A stretch of DNA of 64,000 nt from Megalopta genalis. Lineage: Eukaryota > Arthropoda > Insecta > Hymenoptera > Halictidae. The notes beneath the pieces were generated by a model that saw nothing but the letters and a program-made list of their open reading frames with translations, searched no databases and was not told the origin of the DNA. Below, in pieces: positions 61,147 to 64,000 of this stretch (its first letter is position 1; the number at the start of each line of letters is the position of its first letter). The DNA is taken from positions 682,001 to 746,000 of the forward strand of contig NW_027476111.1 of NCBI RefSeq assembly GCF_051020955.1, given 5' to 3'. The position numbers were made by a program, and so were the translations under genes.

Positions 61147-64000
61147 TTTTTTTTTTTTTTTTAACGTGGGGGAAATCTGCTGGCCAGACAACCACGCCCC
61201 GCCCGGGGGGGGGGGCGGGACGAGGGTAGTGCGAGGTATGACCCGCTAGAACCGCCACGGCGGCCTAGGGCGCTGGCAATTACTGGGGGAGCCACGGGAA
61301 CTCTAAACGAACACAACCGCGGCTCCCACTCGCCTGGCCGGCCACCAGGATGGAATGGCGGTGGCCGGCCGCGTCCCGGGAGGAGATTTGTCCTCCCCCA
61401 TGAATAATCTTGGTTCGGCGGTGCGGGGGACCGCTCCCCGCACCGCCTCGTCACGACGACCGCTTTTCAATGAGGGTGCCCAGGGCCCCCGCCCTGGACA
61501 CGGCGGCCGTCGGGGGAGACGATGTTCGTCGACCCACTCCCGGTATAGGGAGGACATCTTCGGTTGGCGGGCGGCGGGCAATTAAACCAGCATAATCTGG
61601 TACACCCGCCGCCCGCCTATTCTCAGCTGCTCGGGGCGGCTCCAGGCGTGGGCACACACGCCGCACCCCCCGCTCACGGCGACCCCGCTCGGCAGCCTCC
61701 TTCTGCAACATTACCTGTTCGCAGAAGGCGATGGCTACCGCCCATTTTCTCGGGCTCTCCAGCATGGCCCCAACTAAGCTGGAGAGAGCGAGGTCGCGAC
61801 CAACTTCCCTTCTTAGGACTCGGCGCAGCACTGAAAAGGCGGGGCATACCTCCAGTGTATGCTGCGCCGAGTCCTCCTCCGCGACACAGGTAGACACCGA
61901 AGCAGCCATGCCCGGTGAATACCTGCGTCGCACGGTAGGAGAGCCTGCCAAACCGCCTCTCCCGCCACGAGGTGAAGTGCGGCAGGAGAGCCCCAGGGAC
62001 GCGCTCGCCGGCATGGGAACAATGCTCCGCATGCCATCTGGCGAGCGCAAGTCCCCGGGACTGGAGCCCGATGCACTGGACCGCCTCCTGCTCCGGCGGG
62101 TCCCCCCGAGCCCGGCCAGCGATGCTTGTGCGCCTATAAACATAGGCGCGCACCGCCGCCTGAAGATCGAAGGGAAGTTCTCCCGCCAGAGCAAGCGCCG
62201 CCACGGTAGACGTGGTGCGGTAACCTCTTATGAGGCGGATGGCCATCCGCCTCTGCAGCCGGCGCAATAACAGCGTGTTGCGCCGGCTGGTCATCACGTA
62301 CGGCGCCCATATTGGGGCACCGTATAAGGCCATAGACCGCACCACGCCCAGGTATAGGCGGCGCACCAAATCTCCCGGTCCCCCGAGGTTGGGCAGCAGG
62401 CGACCCAAAGAGGCCGCCGCCTCTTCGACTCGGGGGACGAGACGGTCGAGATGCGCACCGAAGCTCCAGCGGCTGTCGAGGTTCAGTCCGAGATATTTCA
62501 ACTCGGACTTCACCTCCACGCAGGCTTCTCCAACCCGGATCCACGATCTGGCCGGTGGCCGAGACCGAGGCCGTCCGTGGAACCAGACAGCCTCGGCCCT
62601 CTCCGGGGCTATTTTTAGCCCCAGATCGCGGATCCTCGCGACGACGGCTGCCACCGCAACCTCCGCTCGTCGGATGGTCCTCTCGAAGGTGTCCACGACG
62701 GTGACCACCAACGTGTCGTCTGCATAGCAGACCAGGGTGGCACCGTCGGGCAGGGAGGCCTTCTCCAGGACCGCGTTATATCCCAGGTCCCACAGGAGTG
62801 GTCCTAGCACGGACCCCTGTGGGACCCCGCAGTCCACCACCCTCCGAATCATCCCGTACCGGCCCGGGTATTCTACCCACCTGTCCCGCAGGTAGGCCCC
62901 GATCACCCGCCTCAGATAGGGAGGCACCTGGTGCTCAACCAGGGCCTCCCTAATGGCGGACCAGGGCAGGGTGTTGAAGGCATTGACGATGTCAATGGAC
63001 ACCGCCAAGCACACCCCGCCCCGTGCCACGGCATTGTCCGAGAGGGACTTAAGACGATCGATTGCGTCGATCGTCGACCGTCCCTCCCGGAAGCCGAACT
63101 GGCAGTCCGCCAGATCGGGGCCATCGCGGGGCAGGTGCCTGGCGAGGCGGGCGGCAATGATCTTCTCAAAAATCTTGCCCACCTCGTCCAGGAGACAAAT
63201 GGGCCGGTAGGCGGAGGGAGAATCCGCAGGCCTCCCATCCTTCCTTAAGAGGACCATCCGACTTCTCCTCCAGAGGTCCGGGAACACCCCGGACCTCAGG
63301 AGCCCGGAGTAGAGGCTTCCCAGCCTCTCGTCCAGGACGCTCATGGCAAGCAACCAGACCCGGCCGGGGATACCGTCCGGCTCCGGGGCAGTATTCTTGC
63401 CCCGGAGCCATTTGACCACCCCGGCCATTTCCTCCGGCACGACCGCCAGATCCGGGAACCACTCCTCTTCCCCTGGCTCAGGATCGAGCCGGGACGCCTC
63501 CCCGCTAACGGGAAATAAGGCGCCCACGACCCGTCCGAGCATCCCCGGATCCAGGCTCTCCGTCAGAGGGGGCGCTCAGGGACGTAACCGTCCCATCGCC
63601 ATTTTGTATGGGCGCCCCCACGGATCTCGGTTTAGAGTACCTAGGAGGTCGCGCCAGGCCTGACTTTTTGCCTGCCTGATGGCCAGCTGCAGGGCGACCA
63701 CCTTCTCCCTGTATCGCCCATACAGCTGGATAGCCAGTTCCACATCGGAACGTCGTCGTCGACGGGCGCGGGCGTACTGGCGTCGCGCGCGGACGCACTC
63801 TGTGCGCAAATCCGTTATCGAGCGCGACCACCAATACACCGCCTTCCTCGGGAAAACCCTGGCCCGGGGCATGGCGACGTCGCAAATCGACGTCATTGCG
63901 CCCCGGAACCAATGGGCCTCCCTTGTCCCGTCGACTGGCCCTGCCGGTGTTGCCGGCCAGGCCACGACGTGGGCTGCCGCCATCAGAGCGTCCTGGTTGA
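61147..64000 (-). mobile_element. E3: E-family element, minus strand, continues past the right edge
   Basis: 3' end A-tail as T-run 61147-61162, 3' UTR to about 61620, then ORF2. The window ends inside the linker between endonuclease and RT, so EN, ORF1 and the 5' end lie outside. Coding differences from E2 and several breaks mark it as a separate, dead copy. The flank before the tail is GGATGACGTCATTC; a TSD cannot be tested within the window. Confidence 0.88.
61640..64000 (-). pseudogene. E3 ORF2, partial and broken
   Basis: Readable blocks: MAAAHVVAWPATPAG, KNTAPEPDGIPGRVW (Gly to Glu), YRPICLLDEVGK, FGFREGRSTIDAI, VSIDIVNAFNTLPW, GVPQGSVLGPLLWD, CYADDTLVVTVVDT. Defects: a stop just after MGRLRP (about 63576), an inserted codon at WFHGRPRS, and loss of about 39 nt that removes the first half of the C-terminal knuckle (CVA joined to EEDSAQHTLEVC), with a frameshift. 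It cannot encode a complete enzyme. Confidence 0.85.

Overview
The window is eukaryotic, almost certainly arthropod and probably insect, DNA. It carries R1-clade non-LTR retrotransposons with the 28S rDNA target 14-mer, R2-like, Jockey-like, LTR and piggyBac remnants, and spliceosomal-type introns in a decayed transposase. I see no single-copy host gene, tRNA, rRNA or CRISPR. The species cannot be named from this sequence.

Layout. 1-2540 holds decayed fragments: an intron-containing DDE transposase-like pseudogene, an internally deleted R1-family copy (A0) and an R2-like RT scrap. From 2579 to 40918 almost everything is a same-strand, head-to-tail array of R1-clade units: B0 tail | F1 | B1 | orphan B tail | X1 | F2 | X2 | C1 | A (split by E1) | D | X3 | B2. 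Adjacent units are separated by one copy of a 14-mer, TGTCCCTATCTACT or a close variant. From memory this is the 14-bp duplication that R1 makes in 28S rDNA, yet no other 28S sequence flanks any copy. Five autonomous families (A, B, C, D, F) can be told apart by ORF and UTR sequence. X is a short non-autonomous family without ORFs.

41.7-58.2 kb is one R1 element (C2) broken by four later insertions, each with its own target duplication: a 2.8-kb LTR-like element (4 bp, GTTT), a full-length antisense E element with both ORFs open (14 bp), a 634-bp non-autonomous R1 derivative (14 bp) and a piggyBac (TTAA). 58.3-61.1 kb holds AT-rich unassigned DNA, a Jockey-like gag fragment and a pol C-terminal scrap. 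61.1-64 kb is another antisense E copy running off the right edge.

How the parts work together. Autonomous units encode an ORF1 gag-like protein with CCHC knuckles and an ORF2 endonuclease/reverse transcriptase, linked by a short start/stop overlap. They would move by target-primed reverse transcription into the 14-bp site. X elements would need these proteins in trans. The most striking signals are RNA structures. X1, X2 and X3 begin, exactly at the target junction, with a sequence that folds as an HDV-like self-cleaving ribozyme. A related fold (P2, P3/L3, P4 and a GGCUAA-like joint, with compensatory changes but no obvious P1 5' strand) opens the 3' UTR of all five autonomous families. A second covarying hairpin sits about 40-50 nt from the 3' end.
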